9,490 bases of DNA, taken from positions 1-9,490 of the forward strand of contig JASHSA010000157.1 in NCBI GenBank assembly GCA_030037035.1, in the 5' to 3' direction. This document shows, piece by piece, positions 7,306 to 9,490 of this stretch. Both the position numbers and the translations under genes were made by a program. The notes under the pieces are model-generated. The model saw only the letters and a list, made by a program, of their open reading frames with translations. It was not told where the DNA came from and ran no database searches. The stretch's first letter is position 1; every line of letters starts with the position of its first letter. This DNA comes from Thermoplasmata archaeon. Its GTDB lineage: Archaea > Thermoplasmatota > Thermoplasmata > Lutacidiplasmatales > UBA184.

Positions 7306-7776
7306 GTGCCGAATCCGACCGTGTCGCTGAGGACGACCCTTGGCGACGTACGCCTCGAGATCTTCCGCGACCGCGCCCCCAAGACCTCGGAGAACTTCCT
7401 GACGCTCACGCGCAAGCAGTTCTACGTCGGCCTAGCGTTCCACCGGGTGATCCCCGGGTTCATGGTGCAGACCGGTTGCCCCCGGGGCGACGGCACGGGG
7501 GGACCCGGCTACACGATACCGGACGAGTTCGCAGCCGGCCTCCGGCACGACAGTCCGGGGGTCGTCTCCATGGCGAACGCCGGCCCGAACACCGGGGGGA
7601 GCCAGTTCTTCATCACGGTCGCCCCGACCACGTGGCTGGACGGCAAGCACGCGATCTTCGGCCACGTGCGAGGGGGCCAGGACGTCATCGAGAAGATCGC
7701 CGCGGTGCCGCGCGACGCGAACGACCGCCCCCGGACCCCGGTGCGCATCGTCGAGACCTCGATCTCCGGCGCCTGA
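7306..7776 (+). CDS. Cyclophilin-type peptidyl-prolyl cis-trans isomerase
   Basis: Cyclophilins catalyse cis-trans isomerisation of peptide bonds before proline and assist folding. The 156-residue product is a single compact domain without signal peptide or membrane segment, so it is cytosolic. Active-site residues of human cyclophilin A (R55, F60, M61, Q63, F113, W121, H126) correspond to R47, F52, M53, Q55, F102, W110 and H115. The motifs FHRVIPGFMVQTG, MANAGPNTGGSQFFIT and WLDGKHAIFG are all present. The GTG at 7306 is the chosen start; the next in-frame GTG at 7321 would remove the first strand. It is a single-gene unit, divergent from the zinc-ribbon/RNase HI operon. The retained Trp predicts cyclosporin sensitivity, from family knowledge only. 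Confidence 0.95.
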   Translation: MPNPTVSLRTTLGDVRLEIFRDRAPKTSENFLTLTRKQFYVGLAFHRVIPGFMVQTGCPRGDGTGGPGYTIPDEFAAGLRHDSPGVVSMANAGPNTGGSQFFITVAPTTWLDGKHAIFGHVRGGQDVIEKIAAVPRDANDRPRTPVRIVETSISGA

Positions 7777-8083
7777 CGAGGACCAGCCTCTCGCCGAGGC
7801 AGAGACGGGGGCCGGCATGTCATCGGCACGACGCTGCCGAGGGCCGGAACCGTTCGAACCTAGGGCCTGCTCTCGCGGATGCCCAGTTCTCGGAACAGCG
7901 CCCTCCGGTTTTGGCGATGAGCGCCTGGGCCGAGGAGGAAGCCGCTCCAGAAGAGACCCGAACCGAGGGATCACGAGCCCCCATCACGACGGGCCGTGAC
8001 CCTGGGGTTGCGTCCTCAGTCCTAGGATGGAGAACACCAGCCCGAAGGGCCCCCCCAAGATCTCCGCGTCGACCGAGGCACTC
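7777..8083. other. Gene-free convergent gap of about 307 bases
   Basis: Nothing convincing is coded between the prolyl isomerase and the convergent membrane gene. Open frames on both strands exist (for example 7817-7999, plus), but their third positions are not G/C-biased as in the neighbouring genes, and no family is recognised. Two small inverted repeats are visible: TCACG/CGTGA at 7984-7999 and GCCC-GAA-GGGC at 8040-8050. Either could be a transcript end structure, but neither is followed by a T run. A GTTCGAAC at 7853-7860 resembles a tRNA loop, but the flanking stem does not pair. The gap sits at the border between high- and lower-GC DNA and may hold a decayed gene. Confidence 0.5.
8040..8050. 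repeat. Small perfect inverted repeat downstream of the membrane gene
   Basis: GCCC, GAA, GGGC forms a 4-bp stem with a 3-base loop (GCCC-TTC-GGGC in leftward RNA), directly after a run of seven G in that RNA. It lies 34 bases past the stop of the leftward membrane gene and could affect the end of its transcript. No T run follows, so a terminator is not shown. Confidence 0.2.
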
Positions 8084-8740
8084 TCATGCATGGGATCGAG
8101 GTGTCACGGAATGCCGAGAATCACCCTGCATCGCCTGACCCCGAACCCTGTAGATCATTGGGTTCGCGTCCGATGGAAAGCGCCACGTTCCCCCTCGCTG
8201 TGCCGATTCGACAACTCGATGCTCCGTAACCTGCGCTTTCATCGCAATGAACGCCTCCGGAGTCAGTAGTGACTGCACCCCTCGAATAACGATCGAGTAC
8301 GGGAAGTCGAACGTAGGCAGTGAAGTCGGATTGGCATCGCTAAAGTCGGCCAAGTCAAAGACCAGCCGTGGACTCCGCCAGCTGCACACAGTTCGCCTAC
8401 CTGAAGGATAGATCAATTCGAACCCCGAGTAATCTACCTTGAGCGTGACCGCCCCTCGAACACGGCGACTGGCTAGACGGAGGAGTCCTAGGCTGCCCCC
8501 GATTACGATAACCGCGATAACGCTAAGATCGAAGGCCTGGTACATCGTGAGCGAATCCGCGGCCAACCGCGACCAGGAGCCTGCCAGAACGACTAACCCC
8601 ATAACAATGAGAAGGATCGTGACACCCACTTCCACCATGAGCGAGCGTCTCGTAAATGGCCAGAGCTTTGCGCTCGCGGCGGTTAAGTCAAATGTGCGGG
8701 AACTCTCTGTCGGGTGTCTCGTCGACTCGTCGCCCGCCAT
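8084..8740 (-). CDS. Two-helix membrane protein with C-terminal soluble domain, unknown function
   Basis: The function is not recognised. The 218-residue product has a polar, disordered N-terminus (1-25), two hydrophobic helices (about 34-55 and 70-90) and a C-terminal soluble domain (about 95-182). That domain is predicted to be strand-rich: VTLKVDYSGFELIYPSGRRTVCSWRSPRLVFDLADFS. This pattern (a strand ending in 'GfeliYPsG', then a Trp strand) resembles PH-like domains found behind two-helix anchors. A helix (PEAFIAMKAQV) follows. The ATG at 8740 comes three bases after the upstream stop, with GGGTGA as a probable ribosome site that includes that stop, so the two genes form an operon. GC content and codon choice (more A/T at third positions) differ from genes left of 8 kb. 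Confidence 0.75.
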   Translation of the reverse strand: MAGDESTRHPTESSRTFDLTAASAKLWPFTRRSLMVEVGVTILLIVMGLVVLAGSWSRLAADSLTMYQAFDLSVIAVIVIGGSLGLLRLASRRVRGAVTLKVDYSGFELIYPSGRRTVCSWRSPRLVFDLADFSDANPTSLPTFDFPYSIVIRGVQSLLTPEAFIAMKAQVTEHRVVESAQRGGTWRFPSDANPMIYRVRGQAMQGDSRHSVTPRSHA

Positions 8741-8743
8741 CGT

Positions 8744-9490
8744 TCACCCGTCGTGAATTGTGTAATCCGCCAGCGCGGCCGCGGCGCCAATTCCCGCGAG
8801 AATCAAGGCCGCGTCAGCGTAGGCGCCAAGTGTCGAATAGACACTTTCGTGAAATACAAACGCGGCCGCCAGCCCGATGCCTGCAAAGACAAGGGCGATG
8901 CTCACCAGGACCGGGAGGGCGACCGCCCAGCTGACGGCTGTTATCGACAGCACAATAATATCGACTATGGTTGAGATCGCGAGGGCGAGACCCGCATATC
9001 CGGGCGCAGCAGCGTTTCCTTTCAGGACAAGGGCGATCTCTGACCAAACGAAATCCAGACTCGAAGCAGCAATTGCCACAGATCCCGCGATTGCCTCCCA
9101 AACAGTGGACGAAATCGACGAGAAGTGGCCTCCGAAACTCAAGACGGCCTGTGACGTGAGGGTGGCAATCGTGCCGGCACTTGCAGGGAAGGCCTCTTGC
9201 GCAATTGTCGGTAGGAGGCTAATCAAGACAGAGACCAGGAAGTCCGCGCCGAGGCTAACGGCGGACATTATCGCAATCGCCACGGAAATCCCGATCGCGA
9301 GGGCCATCCCGAGGTATCCGATTGTGTCGAACGCATGGGCCCAGTTCTCTCCATCCGCCTGGGTCACGTAACCGCGAGAGGTTTGGTCGGTCAACGTTGC
9401 GTTTGCCGCGGTCGCCAACGTGGCGTCGAAACCCTGCATGGCGCTGAGAATGGGCTGCAGAAACGGTTCTATGACCTTGACCACGAGCTG
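8744..9490 (-). CDS. C-terminal part of a multi-helix membrane protein (partial)
   Basis: The frame is open to the right edge, so the gene probably starts outside the window; a GTG at 9484 is the most upstream visible candidate start, but no ribosome site can be judged. At least 248 residues are visible. Counting from that GTG, a polar region with Asn/Thr/Gln (about 18-50) is followed by long Ala/Ile/Val-rich hydrophobic stretches at about 55-78, 80-97, 165-183, 184-211 and 223-240, hence four to six membrane helices. Between them (98-130) lies a Ser/Thr-rich segment without charge. Very few charged residues occur after residue 80. No transporter signature, cysteine or catalytic motif is recognised. 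The stop lies three bases before the start of the next membrane gene. It could be a membrane anchor of a larger surface protein or an independent integral protein. Confidence 0.65.
   Translation of the reverse strand, partial: QLVVKVIEPFLQPILSAMQGFDATLATAANATLTDQTSRGYVTQADGENWAHAFDTIGYLGMALAIGISVAIAIMSAVSLGADFLVSVLISLLPTIAQEAFPASAGTIATLTSQAVLSFGGHFSSISSTVWEAIAGSVAIAASSLDFVWSEIALVLKGNAAAPGYAGLALAISTIVDIIVLSITAVSWAVALPVLVSIALVFAGIGLAAAFVFHESVYSTLGAYADAALILAGIGAAAALADYTIHDG

Noticed and set aside
7848..7866. GTTCGAAC resembling a tRNA T-loop
   Set aside because: The bases on either side do not form a T-stem on either strand, and no acceptor or anticodon arm was found around it. It is an 8-base palindrome only.
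7817..7999. Rightward frame of 60 codons after the prolyl isomerase
   Set aside because: Third positions are not G/C-biased, and no promoter, ribosome site or recognisable feature supports it.
7984..7999. TCACG/CGTGA inverted repeat as a terminator
   Set aside because: The stem has only 5 bp and no T run follows on either strand, so transcription termination is not supported.

Overview
The window looks like a piece of a high-GC archaeal chromosome. The reasons are: an archaeal-type MoaA; TATA-like boxes lying about 25-36 bases upstream of several start codons, with little Shine-Dalgarno sequence, which suggests leaderless or short-leader mRNAs; an archaeal-style winged-helix regulator; and small zinc-ribbon proteins. 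GC-rich members of the Thermoplasmatota would fit, but this is inferred from protein style and base composition only, since there is no rRNA or tRNA in the window. No mobile element, CRISPR array or RNA gene was found.

Layout. Positions 1-2477 hold a leftward series: a small helical protein, a possible 30-residue peptide, a cytosolic one-PDZ HtrA-type protease, GTP 3',8-cyclase (moaA, molybdopterin synthesis) and the first codons of another gene at the left edge. A winged-helix regulator (2646-3257) runs rightward, divergent from the small helical gene. The shared intergenic region carries the same 8-base box beside both TATA-like elements. Positions 3287-5560 run leftward: a full-length peptidyl-dipeptidase of the angiotensin-converting-enzyme family (M2), followed by a PH/GRAM-like protein with a C-terminal zinc ribbon.

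Positions 5770-6134 appear to hold a rightward pair of very small genes with overlapping stop and start (TGATG) and their own TATA box. They meet, 3 bases apart, the end of a leftward operon (7189-6138) in which a membrane-anchored zinc-ribbon protein is coupled by a GTGA overlap to an RNase HI. A rightward cyclophilin-type prolyl isomerase (7306-7776) is followed by about 307 bases with no gene.

From about 8.08 kb to the right edge the base composition drops clearly and two closely packed leftward genes encode membrane proteins without recognisable function (one cut by the window edge). This may be an accessory or recently acquired segment. Most of the rest reads as housekeeping functions: cofactor synthesis, proteolysis and peptide turnover, protein folding and RNA/DNA hybrid removal. 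The less described parts are the small-gene pair, the divergent promoter architecture and the right-hand membrane genes.
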